DNA of 5,537 nt from Nodosilinea sp. BSH.14 (GTDB lineage: Bacteria; Cyanobacteriota; Cyanobacteriia; Phormidesmidales; Phormidesmidaceae), in contig JALQST010000232.1 in assembly GCA_023264315.1 (NCBI GenBank), positions 1-5,537 of the forward strand. Direction: 5' to 3'. The notes beneath the pieces were generated by a model, which ran no database searches, was not told the DNA's origin, and saw only the letters and a program-made list of their open reading frames with translations. Made by a program: the position numbers and the translations under genes. Numbering within the stretch: position 1 is the first letter of the stretch; each line of letters opens with the position of its first letter. Shown piece by piece: positions 1-4,733 of the stretch.

Positions 1-241
1 CCTCAGCCCGTCTGCCTCCGCTCCCGCCAGCAACGGCACCATCTACTATGTCGTGACGGACTACACCGGCCAGCAATCCCTCGACTCGGCCCGGAGCGTG
101 GTAGGCGATGCCTACGTGCGCAACTTCCAGGGGAACAGCAAAATTCAAATGGGGGTGTTCTCCCAGGAGTCCTCGGCCCGCGATCTCATGCAGCAACTTC
201 AGCAGCGGGGCATTCCCGCCCAGGTCTACAACACCCCCTAA
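1..241 (+). CDS. SPOR-domain protein, C-terminal fragment (5' end outside window)
   Basis: The frame is open from base 2 to a TAA at 239-241, giving about 79 residues of a protein whose N-terminus lies outside the window. A short Ser/Ala/Pro-rich linker (LSPSASAPASNG) leads into a compact C-terminal domain. That domain starts with IYYVVTDYTG, has a central KIQMGVFSQESSARDL and ends GIPAQVYNTP. The pattern (Y-x-V-V at the first strand, then G-V-F followed by an Ala-containing helix, then G-I-x-A-x-V-Y) fits the SPOR fold, which in many bacteria binds denuded peptidoglycan glycan strands. Cyanobacteria have many proteins with a disordered Pro/Ser-rich region and one C-terminal domain of this kind. 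The GTG at 53 lies inside the domain and is not a credible start. The role of the full protein cannot be told from this fragment. Confidence 0.7.
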   Translation, partial: LSPSASAPASNGTIYYVVTDYTGQQSLDSARSVVGDAYVRNFQGNSKIQMGVFSQESSARDLMQQLQQRGIPAQVYNTP

Positions 242-260
242 GCCAGGTAGATGGGTTCTT

Positions 261-285
261 GACCCGCCTAGGGATTAGGCGGGTC
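261..285. terminator. Perfect 10-bp hairpin after the SPOR gene
   Basis: GACCCGCCTA at 261-270 pairs perfectly with TAGGCGGGTC at 276-285 across the five-base loop GGGAT. It begins 20 bases after the stop codon of the SPOR gene. There is no T-run after it, so it is not a classic intrinsic terminator. It may stabilise the mRNA 3' end or support Rho-independent termination of the kind without a U-tract. The ten bases GCCTAGGGAT at 266-275 recur exactly at 327-336. Confidence 0.5.
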
Positions 286-426
286 GAGCCGGTGCGAGAG
301 TCTTGTCCGTCGAGGTCTTTTGGCTTGCCTAGGGATAGGGCCTTTGCCCGTCAGCTTTGGCCCCTAGACCGGGTGGGACTGTTATCCTGAACCAAAGATC
401 CAACCTTTCCCCGTATTTAGGAGCTT

Positions 427-432
427 GGGAGA
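427..432 (+). promoter_or_regulatory. Ribosome-binding site that fixes the pspA start
   Basis: GGGAGA ends five bases before the ATG at 438. A second AGGAG lies at 419-423, 14 bases from the ATG. These favour the ATG at 438 over the upstream TTG at 357, which would add 27 residues unlike the family. Confidence 0.55.
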
Positions 433-437
433 ACGTC

Positions 438-1136
438 ATGGGGCTGTTTGATCGCGCCTTTCGTGTCCTGCGGGCCAACCTTAACGGCATGGTCAACCAG
501 GCCGAAGACCCCGCTAAGGTTCTAGAACAAACCCTGGTGGATATGGAGGCCAATCTGCTGCAATTGCGGCAGGCCGTTGCCCAGGCCATTGCTACTCAAA
601 AGCGCACAGAGCGCCAGCGCGACCAAGCCCAGGCCACCGCCCAGGAATGGTATAACCGGGCTGAACTGGCCCTGCGTAAGGGCGATGAAGAAACCGCCCG
701 ACAGGCCCTCACCCGTCGTCAAACCACCCTGGAAGCCGCCCAGGCCATGGAGGCCCAACGGGAACAACAGCGGCAGGTGGTGGGCACCATGAAGGACAAT
801 ATGCATCGGCTGGAGATCAAAATTGCCGAAGCCAAAACCAAGAAAGATCTCTACATTGCCCGAGCTCGTTCCGCCGAGGCCTCCCAGCGATTGCAGGAGA
901 TGATCGGGGGCTTTAGCACCGGCGGAGCCAAGGCCGCCTTCGATCAAATGGAACAGCGGGTGCTGGATCTCGAGGCTCGATCCGAGGCCCTTAAAGATCT
1001 CAGTGGTGACTCCCTAGAACGTCAGTTTGTCGCCCTAGAAGGTGGCCCAACCCCCGTAGACCAAGAGCTAGAGGCGATGAAGGCCCGATTGGGCGGAGTT
1101 GCGCCTTCCCCCGAGGGCTTGCCCCCAGCCAGTTAA
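438..1136 (+). CDS. pspA: PspA/IM30 (VIPP1-like) family membrane-remodelling protein
   Basis: The product is 232 residues. It opens with the family's amphipathic helix (MGLFDRAFRVLRANLNGMVN, residues 1-20), followed by the typical A-E-D-P at 22-25. From about 26 to 218 it is nearly all coiled-coil helix, rich in Gln, Glu, Ala and Arg. Arg44, Glu126 and Glu179 fall exactly at the positions I recall as the nucleotide-contacting residues of cyanobacterial VIPP1. Family members bind anionic membranes, assemble into ESCRT-III-like rings or rods, and protect plasma or thylakoid membranes. The tail after helix 6 (VDQELEAMKARL, 207-218) is only 14 residues, so the extra C-terminal helix that marks VIPP1 (267 residues in Synechocystis) is missing. 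I therefore call it PspA-like, not VIPP1. No PspF or PspBC gene is visible. It lies 203 bases upstream of hsp20 on the same strand. Confidence 0.9.
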   Translation: MGLFDRAFRVLRANLNGMVNQAEDPAKVLEQTLVDMEANLLQLRQAVAQAIATQKRTERQRDQAQATAQEWYNRAELALRKGDEETARQALTRRQTTLEAAQAMEAQREQQRQVVGTMKDNMHRLEIKIAEAKTKKDLYIARARSAEASQRLQEMIGGFSTGGAKAAFDQMEQRVLDLEARSEALKDLSGDSLERQFVALEGGPTPVDQELEAMKARLGGVAPSPEGLPPAS

Positions 1137-1195
1137 GACTTAATTTGGACAGCAATTTATGGGGCTCTGGGTTCCTAGTTTGAGTCAACTTTTTT
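1131..1195 (+). terminator. Possible intrinsic terminator after pspA
   Basis: AGTT (1131-1134) and GACTTAA (1137-1143) can pair with AACT (1187-1190) and TTGAGTC (1180-1186), with two bulged As and one G-T pair. A six-base T-run (1190-1195) follows and partly overlaps the stem. The 36-base loop is long, so this is a weak call, but the T-run just after the paired arm is in the right place. Confidence 0.3.
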
Positions 1196-1302
1196 AGGCT
1201 AGGTTCGGCTTACTGGATACGGTGGGTTCGGTGGGAAAATACACCATTTTGTTAGGGTTTATCGCCCTAGAGTAGCCCAGGCCAATAGGCCATCATAGGG
1301 TC

Positions 1303-1336
1303 ATAGGGTTGATCATTCAACTATTAGGAGGTTAAC
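1303..1336 (+). promoter_or_regulatory. Structured hsp20 leader, candidate RNA thermometer
   Basis: GTTGA (1308-1312) pairs with TCAAC (1317-1321) around a TCAT loop. ATA (1303-1305) and TAT (1322-1324) extend the stem past two bulged Gs. The same GTTGA could instead pair with TTAAC (1332-1336), enclosing the Shine-Dalgarno AGGAGG (1326-1331) in the loop. Just before lies a tandem duplication of TCATAGGG (1293-1300 and 1301-1308). Synechocystis hsp17 is known to be controlled by a short 5'UTR thermometer, which makes this worth noting. The pairing here is short and no energy was computed. Confidence 0.3.
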
Positions 1337-1339
1337 ACG

Positions 1340-1822
1340 ATGATCGTCCGTCGTTATCTCGATCCTATTTCTGAAATTAATGCCATTCGTCGTCAAATTA
1401 ATGATGTCTTTGGCGACTTTGCCGCTGAAGTTCTACCCCGGGCCGACTGGGCTCCCGCCGTGCGCCTGTTAGATCAAGGCGATCACTTTCTGCTGATGGT
1501 TCATGTCGTTGGCATTGACCCTGAAGCGCTGGATGTACAAGTGACCTCTGACACCATCTCCCTGGCGGGTCAACGTCCTGCGCCGGAACTGGCCGAAGGC
1601 ACCAAACTGCTCTACGACGATATCCGCTATGGCAGCTTCCATCGAGTCATCAACCTGCCCGAAGCCGTCCAAAATGGCCAAGTGACCGCTGAGTTCAACC
1701 ATGGCATCCTCACCCTTACCCTGCCCAAGGTGGTGGAAGCCAGCGCCAAGGTGGTCAAAATCAGTCTGGGGGCACCCACCCTGGAAGCTAGCCAGCCCGC
1801 AGAGGAACCCACGGAAGCCTAG
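1340..1822 (+). CDS. Hsp20 / alpha-crystallin small heat-shock protein
   Basis: The product is 160 residues, a normal size for a bacterial small heat-shock protein. The N-terminal arm (about 1-36, with the pattern DPISEINAIRRQINDVFGDF) leads into an alpha-crystallin domain of about residues 37-131. The domain's signature is A-E-F-N-H-G-I-L-T-L-T-L-P-K at 117-130, matching the family A-x-x-x-N-G-V-L motif. A hydrophobic V-K-I-S-L at 139-143 stands where the I-x-I/V motif docks on neighbouring subunits, and a Pro/Glu-rich tail follows. Such proteins form large oligomers that hold unfolding proteins in an ATP-independent way and, in cyanobacteria, also help protect thylakoid membranes. AGGAGG at 1326-1331, eight bases before the ATG, supports the start. 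No CIRCE element was seen upstream. The gene is convergent with fur. Confidence 0.92.
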   Translation: MIVRRYLDPISEINAIRRQINDVFGDFAAEVLPRADWAPAVRLLDQGDHFLLMVHVVGIDPEALDVQVTSDTISLAGQRPAPELAEGTKLLYDDIRYGSFHRVINLPEAVQNGQVTAEFNHGILTLTLPKVVEASAKVVKISLGAPTLEASQPAEEPTEA

Positions 1823-1868
1823 GAGTAGCCTGCGTCCAAAGAAACCTGTTTCTCTCCCTGACGCCAGA

Positions 1869-1904
1869 CCTCACCCCCAGCCCCTCTCCCACCAGGAGAG
1901 GGGC
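1869..1904. repeat. Dispersed-repeat-like hairpin between hsp20 and fur
   Basis: GCCCCTCTCC (1880-1889) pairs perfectly with GGAGAGGGGC (1895-1904) around CACCA. The preceding CCTCACCCCCA (1869-1879) together with this arm resembles the abundant bacterial repeat that begins CCTCACCCCCAGCCCCTCTCCC, which occurs in many copies in several cyanobacterial and proteobacterial genomes (recognised from memory). It sits between the 3' ends of two converging genes and may act as a bidirectional 3'-end structure. No T-run is present on either side. Confidence 0.6.
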
Positions 1905-1925
1905 GCTAGAACGCGGCCAAGTTCC

Positions 1926-2420
1926 TTACCCATTGGCTTGCGGCTGGCAGTGGGGGCAAAGGCCATAGACCGTAAACTGGCCGTTTAGCAACGCAAAGCC
2001 CCGATTCTGGGTTTCCTGGGCGGTGACTTCGGTCATGGCATCGTCTTCAAATTCCTGCACATCGCCGCACTGCACACAGACGAGGTGGTGATGTTGCTGC
2101 CAAACGGGGCTTTTAAGTTCATAGTATTTGCGCCCTTCCGCCAGTTCCAGCTCTTGCAAAAGCCCTAATTTCACCAGCACATGTAGTGCGCGATACACGG
2201 TAGACACACTAATTTTTTCGCCCTGCTCCCCCAAATACTGGTGAATTTCCTCAGCACTGAGGTGATGGCGGCTGGCCTTTTCTTTGAACAGCGTGAGGAT
2301 TTTTTGCCGCTGCACCGTTAGCCGAAACCCTTCCCGGTTGAGGGTTGCCTTCAATAATCCAGGGTTAATCATGTCCTGGGCTGCTGTTCCATCTGGTTGT
2401 TCGACCTGATGCATGTCCAT
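1926..2420 (-). CDS. Fur-family metal-dependent transcriptional regulator
   Basis: The product is 164 residues from the chosen ATG. Residues about 21-100 form the winged-helix DNA-binding domain: G-F-R-L-T-V-Q-R at 31-38, H-H-L-S-A-E-E at 52-58 and the recognition helix S-V-S-T-V-Y-R-A-L at 71-79. The dimerisation domain carries H-H-H-L-V-C-V-Q-C (110-118) and C-P-H-C (155-158); these four cysteines are the only ones and fit the structural zinc site. Likely regulatory-metal ligands are His53, Glu101, His110, His112 and Glu123. Where Bacillus PerR uses aspartates (D85 and D104), this protein has glutamates, which favours iron-sensing Fur over peroxide-sensing PerR. The ATG at 2420 is preferred because AAGGA and AGAGG precede it; the in-frame ATG at 2459 has no ribosome-binding site and would add 13 atypical residues. 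The gene is divergent from dps across a region of Fur-box-like palindromes, so autoregulation is likely. It could still be a PerR-type paralogue. Confidence 0.88.
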   Translation of the reverse strand: MDMHQVEQPDGTAAQDMINPGLLKATLNREGFRLTVQRQKILTLFKEKASRHHLSAEEIHQYLGEQGEKISVSTVYRALHVLVKLGLLQELELAEGRKYYELKSPVWQQHHHLVCVQCGDVQEFEDDAMTEVTAQETQNRGFALLNGQFTVYGLCPHCQPQANG

Positions 2421-2425
2421 GCTTG

Positions 2426-2436
2426 CCTCTATCCTT
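2426..2436 (-). promoter_or_regulatory. Ribosome-binding site that fixes the fur start
   Basis: Read on the minus strand, AAGGATAGAGG ends five bases before the ATG at 2420. It contains AGAGG (spacing 5) and AAGGA (spacing 11). The longer in-frame start at 2459 has no comparable site. Confidence 0.5.
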
Positions 2437-2502
2437 CGCACCACACCTGAACACCACATTTAGGCGTTGCTATCACGGTTTAATCAGGCATTGTTTATTC
2501 GC

Positions 2503-2531
2503 ATTATTGAAAGTCATTTTCGATATAGAAA
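2503..2531 (-). promoter_or_regulatory. Candidate fur promoter overlapped by a Fur box
   Basis: On the minus strand, AATAAT (2508 to 2503) matches the -10 consensus at five of six bases. A weak -35, TTTCTA (2531 to 2526), stands 17 bases upstream. The Fur-box-like site at 2506-2522 fills the spacer, the usual place for repression by Fur. This predicts a leader of roughly 75 bases. Confidence 0.3.
2505..2522. promoter_or_regulatory. Fur-box-like operator, copy 1
   Basis: TATTGAAAGTCATTTTCG contains GAAAGT-C-ATTTTC, a 6-1-6 palindrome with one mismatch. It is 17/18 identical to the copy at 2569-2586, 64 bases away, and resembles the Fur 7-1-7 consensus TGATAATNATTATCA. Confidence 0.55.
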
Positions 2532-2555
2532 AGGGTTTTCTGAAAAGTGACTTTT
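2527..2555. promoter_or_regulatory. Two further palindromes inside the operator cluster
   Basis: AGAAAA-GGG-TTTTCT at 2527-2541 and AAAAGT-G-ACTTTT at 2543-2555 are each perfect inverted repeats. They lie nearly end to end between the two Fur-box-like copies. They fit the Fur consensus less well but could be lower-affinity half-sites in a cooperative array, or hairpins. Confidence 0.35.
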
Positions 2556-2568
2556 ATGAAAGCTAGGC

Positions 2569-2586
2569 TATTGAAAATCATTTTCG
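2569..2586. promoter_or_regulatory. Fur-box-like operator, copy 2 (best match)
   Basis: TATTGAAAATCATTTTCG contains the perfect palindrome GAAAAT-C-ATTTTC (2573-2585). Aligned to TGATAATNATTATCA, it matches at 11 of the 14 defined positions. It overlaps the -35 and spacer of a candidate plus-strand promoter. Confidence 0.6.
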
Positions 2587-2600
2587 CTAACGCAAATAAC
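2571..2600 (+). promoter_or_regulatory. Candidate plus-strand promoter toward dps
   Basis: TTGAAA (2571-2576, five of six to the -35 consensus) is followed after 18 bases by AATAAC (2595-2600, four of six). It is overlapped by Fur-box copy 2. If used for dps it gives a leader of about 305 bases, so a nearer promoter for dps may exist. Confidence 0.3.
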
Positions 2601-2605
2601 TGCAT

Positions 2606-2622
2606 GAAATCTTTTCGATTTC
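2606..2622. promoter_or_regulatory. Palindrome GAAATC-N5-GATTTC
   Basis: GAAATC (2606-2611) and GATTTC (2617-2622) form a perfect inverted repeat around TTTTC. Its left part, TGAAATCTTTTCG, looks like the Fur-box copies with two bases removed. The same arms recur at 2822-2836 with closer spacing. Confidence 0.35.
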
Positions 2623-2821
2623 CTTGTCTTTAAAGCTTGGAAAAACTATCATCGAAGTCCAGGCCTCCTTGGTTGCTTGCTCTCGCACTGCTGTGCTGTG
2701 CCTGTCCATCAAGGATCTGGGCTGGGGCTGGGAGGGCACCATCTAGCGCCCCCTGGCCTAAAAACCTGATTTCTAAACCACGTGATCGCATTTCGCCAGG
2801 GGAAGAATCGCCGATGATCAA

Positions 2822-2836
2822 GAAATCTCAGATTTC
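2822..2836. promoter_or_regulatory. 7-1-7 palindrome upstream of dps
   Basis: GAAATCT-C-AGATTTC is a perfect 15-base 7-1-7 inverted repeat, the geometry bound by Fur and PerR dimers, ending 76 bases before the dps ATG. The sequence differs from the classic Fur box in its inner positions, so the binding protein is uncertain. The A+T-rich AATAAATTTT just downstream could contain a -10 element. Confidence 0.4.
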
Positions 2837-2855
2837 GACGCATGGGCGAATAAAT

Positions 2856-2869
2856 TTTCCCTAGGGAAA
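2856..2869. promoter_or_regulatory. 14-bp perfect palindrome in the dps leader region
   Basis: TTTCCCTAGGGAAA is self-complementary without a spacer and lies 43 bases before the dps ATG. With no loop it is better suited as a protein-binding site than as an RNA hairpin. No binding protein can be named. Confidence 0.35.
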
Positions 2870-2912
2870 CGGCTGGAATGGGACAAATAACGCCGATTTT
2901 AAGGAGAGTGCT

Positions 2913-3449
2913 ATGCCTATCACCGAAACTCTGCTGCAATCCTACGGAGAGGTGGCGGATAACTGTATCGGGCTGGAAAAGTCGGTCACTGAGCCGATTA
3001 TTGAAGGGCTGGGCACCGTTTATGCCAGCTTTATGGCCCTGTATATGCAGTACCAAAAGCATCACTTTGTGGTGGAAGGGTCGGAGTATTACATGCTCCA
3101 CGACTTTTTCTCGGAGAGCTACGAGGCCGTCCAAGACCACGCCCATGAGGTGGGTGAGCGGCTGCATGGGCTGGGCGGTGTTCCTGCCGGACGGCTGGTA
3201 ACCCTGGCCAACCTCTGCGCCTTCGAGCCGGAGGGGGACGATGTGTACCGCTGCCGGGCGATGATTGCCAACGACCTGAAGGCCGAACAGGCGATGATTG
3301 ACCTGATCCGTCGGCTGGCTTCCCAGGCCGAAAGTTTGGGCGACCGCGCCACCCGCTACCTCTACGAGCAAATTTTGCTGAAAACCGAGGAACGCGCCTA
3401 CCACCTGGAGCACTTCCTCACCCCCGATAGCCTGAAACTGGCCTGGTAA
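2913..3449 (+). CDS. dps: Dps-family miniferritin with His-type ferroxidase centre
   Basis: The product is 178 residues of the ferritin-like four-helix fold. The core signature runs from H-H-F-V-V-E-G (50-56) through Y-Y-M-L-H-D-F-F (59-66) to E-V-G-E-R-L-H-G-L-G-G (79-89), matching the Dps pattern H-x12-H and ...AERI-x-x-LGG. Dps forms hollow dodecamers that oxidise Fe(II), usually with H2O2, and store the iron, limiting hydroxyl-radical damage; some bind DNA. His51, His63 and Glu82 keep the usual intersubunit ligands, but Asp67 is Ser67 and Asp78 is His78. The Asp-to-His change is the mark of the three-histidine centre described for Thermosynechococcus DpsA and Nostoc Dps4. The C-terminal stretch R-A-T-R-Y-L-Y-E-Q and T-E-E-R-A-Y-H-L-E-H-F-L is typical of cyanobacterial members. 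AAGGAG at 2901-2906 sets the start. The gene is divergent from fur, so iron- or peroxide-linked control is likely. Confidence 0.9.
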   Translation: MPITETLLQSYGEVADNCIGLEKSVTEPIIEGLGTVYASFMALYMQYQKHHFVVEGSEYYMLHDFFSESYEAVQDHAHEVGERLHGLGGVPAGRLVTLANLCAFEPEGDDVYRCRAMIANDLKAEQAMIDLIRRLASQAESLGDRATRYLYEQILLKTEERAYHLEHFLTPDSLKLAW

Positions 3450-3495
3450 TGCCGTCCGTCGGTGAGTGAAAACAAGGCCCACACCGTAACCCGTC

Positions 3496-3515
3496 ATTCC
3501 CGTTGTCACGGGAAT
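3496..3515. repeat. dRS3-like inverted repeat between dps and the ferredoxin gene
   Basis: ATTCCCGTTGTCACGGGAAT has an 8-bp perfect stem (ATTCCCGT/ACGGGAAT) and a four-base loop. It fits the ATTCCC-N8-GGGAAT pattern of the dRS3-type short repeats known from Neisseria and seen in other bacteria, with the common CCGTC- and -CC flanks. It lies between convergent 3' ends. No T-run follows on either strand. Confidence 0.55.
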
Positions 3516-3574
3516 CCGCAACCATAGATGGCCCAACTTTAGGGTCTCGCCTGTGCAGAAAAGACGGATCCCCA

Positions 3575-4318
3575 TCATTGGCAGTGGGCCAAGAGTGCGA
3601 TTGCACGGTCGGAGGTAACTCGGCTGTGCATTTTTTTCTGGGGCATCACCCGCAGGTTTGGCCCCTGTTTGCAGGCTCCCATGCAGCCCGTGCCTTCCAC
3701 GGTGATGTGCTGCAAATCGGGGTTGCCCTCCACTTCACACTGAAGCGCTTGCAGGATGTGTTGCCCGCCCTGCCGAAAACATTTGCCCTTGCGACAGACC
3801 TGAATACAAGCGGGTTTCGTTGCGGCGGATTTCGTCGATGACGGCGGCTTGGATTCGTGCTTCGTCAAGACCTGAAGCCCCTGATCCGTTAGGCCATCCT
3901 GACCCCGTACCCATGACGGTAAATCGTCCACATGTTTCCCTGCGACCGTGGCGGATTGAATTAGGGTATCCTTCAGGGCTTGGGGCACCTCGGCTTCGGG
4001 CCAGGGAATCAGGTTCAGACCCCGCCAGCGGTCGTCTTTGCGGTAGGCCCACACCTGCACCCAGGCACCGGGTTGCAGCTCGCGCACCAGCATCGGACGC
4101 AGATATTTGGGCAGCTTAATCGCTAGTTCGCCCTCGGCAGTGCGGAGGATCAGCCCCTTCATTTTGCCCTTAGCCGACCGCATGGGCTCCGCATACCGTC
4201 CGCGCAGGACGTGATCCTGGGGATTGGCGTCGGGGGCTGGATAGCTGGTGGGTAGGGGGGCGGGGGCGGCCATCACCGCTGAAGCAGGCCGAGAAAACCG
4301 GGAGGATTGATCACGCAT
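3575..4318 (-). CDS. Two-domain protein: OB-like domain plus (2Fe-2S) thioredoxin-like ferredoxin domain
   Basis: The product is 247 residues. Residues 1-40 look disordered. About 47-106 form a beta-rich segment (G-K-M-K-G-L-I-L ... G-A-W-V-Q-V-W-A-Y ... W-R-G-L-N-L-I-P-W) resembling an OB fold. A polar linker (about 110-168) precedes a C-terminal thioredoxin-like (2Fe-2S) domain (169-247). Its cluster ligands are C175-x4-C180 and C212-x3-C216, the NuoE-like spacing, within C-R-K-G-K-C and G-C-M-G-A-C-K-Q-G-P. Cys171, Cys194 and Cys246 are extra. Such ferredoxins carry single electrons, but the partner here is unknown. The start is the ATG at 4318, which overlaps the upstream stop as TAATG; AAGGA lies ten bases before it. 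A reading open back to 4672 exists, but its extra 118 residues merely shadow the upstream gene in another frame. The two genes are very likely cotranscribed and translationally coupled. Confidence 0.8.
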   Translation of the reverse strand: MRDQSSRFSRPASAVMAAPAPLPTSYPAPDANPQDHVLRGRYAEPMRSAKGKMKGLILRTAEGELAIKLPKYLRPMLVRELQPGAWVQVWAYRKDDRWRGLNLIPWPEAEVPQALKDTLIQSATVAGKHVDDLPSWVRGQDGLTDQGLQVLTKHESKPPSSTKSAATKPACIQVCRKGKCFRQGGQHILQALQCEVEGNPDLQHITVEGTGCMGACKQGPNLRVMPQKKMHSRVTSDRAIALLAHCQ

Positions 4319-4596
4319 TATTTGGAAATCCTTTGCTGCCAGCAGCGGTTGAGGTGGGCGGTGAGGTCGGTCTTGGATGCGGTTTGGGTCTTGACCACGC
4401 TCCAAATTTGGGCTAGGGCCAGGGGCGTTTCGGCGGAGACCCGCAGGGGTTGATGCACCCCGCAATGGCAGGGAATGGCAAGCGTTTGCAAGCGGTGATA
4501 GACCTCCCAGGCGGCGACTCGATTGAGGTGGAGGGGAAAGGTCAGCGCCGAGGGTGGGCCGTTGAGGATAGGGGGGGAAGAGGTGGGCATGGCCAT
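4318..4596 (-). CDS. Small protein resembling the Asr1405/Asl0597 family
   Basis: The product is 92 residues (or 90 from the ATG at 4590; neither start has a clear Shine-Dalgarno). After a Pro/Ser-rich N-terminus the core runs from Trp30 to Trp86: W-E-V-Y-H-R-L-Q-T-L-A-I-P-C-H-C (30-45), Q-P-L-R-V (49-53), I-W-S-V-V (64-68) and L-N-R-C-W-Q (82-87). This pattern matches what I recall of the cyanobacterial Asr1405/Asl0597 family, short cytosolic proteins of unknown function. The C-x-C at 43-45 plus Cys85 could bind a metal or form a redox pair, but that is inference. No signal peptide or membrane segment is seen. The stop shares one base with the start of the (2Fe-2S) gene, which suggests a shared role or at least fixed stoichiometry. 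Confidence 0.75.
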   Translation of the reverse strand: MAMPTSSPPILNGPPSALTFPLHLNRVAAWEVYHRLQTLAIPCHCGVHQPLRVSAETPLALAQIWSVVKTQTASKTDLTAHLNRCWQQRISK

Positions 4597-4733
4597 CGAA
4601 GCGAGAGAACTTCGGGATTAGGGAATGACAGCCAGGGCAAAACCCACCGCTGGCCCACGATCCTCTTGCCATTGGTTCTGAATAAAGGATACCGGGATAC
4701 CTAAGCCTGAAGGCTAAGGCAATGACCCAATGA

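Noticed and set aside
357..437. Longer PspA start at a TTG
   Set aside because: The family starts M-G-L-F-D-R and a ribosome-binding site directly precedes the ATG at 438.
522..947. 141-codon minus-strand reading frame opposite pspA, with Gly/Leu-rich content
   Set aside because: The low-complexity translation mirrors the Ala/Gln/Glu-rich coiled coil on the other strand.
1137..1325. CIRCE/HrcA operator or clear sigma-70 promoter for hsp20
   Set aside because: No TTAGCACTC-N9-GAGTGCTAA or close variant was seen, and no -35/-10 pair with acceptable spacing was found. AAAAT-ACACC-ATTTT at 1236-1250 is too short to interpret.
1926..2420. Calling the Fur-family protein PerR because it neighbours dps
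   Set aside because: Glutamates occupy the two positions where Bacillus PerR has key aspartates (D85, D104), so the residues point to Fur; gene position alone is not enough.
2637..2864. Plus-strand reading frame of 75 codons from TTG with a signal-peptide-like start (hydrophobic W-L-L-A-L-A-L-L segment)
   Set aside because: It has a TTG start with no usable ribosome-binding site, no recognisable domain after the hydrophobic stretch, and its stop falls in the palindrome at 2856-2869. It could be a remnant, but coding is not supported.
2709..3578. 289-codon minus-strand reading frame opposite dps
   Set aside because: It is antisense to a clear Dps gene with family motifs and has no recognisable protein features; it is open because of the codon bias of dps.
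4319..4672. N-terminal extension of the (2Fe-2S) protein by 118 residues
   Set aside because: The extension overlaps the Asr1405/Asl0597-like gene in another frame, is Pro/Arg-rich without motifs, and the ATG at 4318 has stop-start coupling and a ribosome-binding site.
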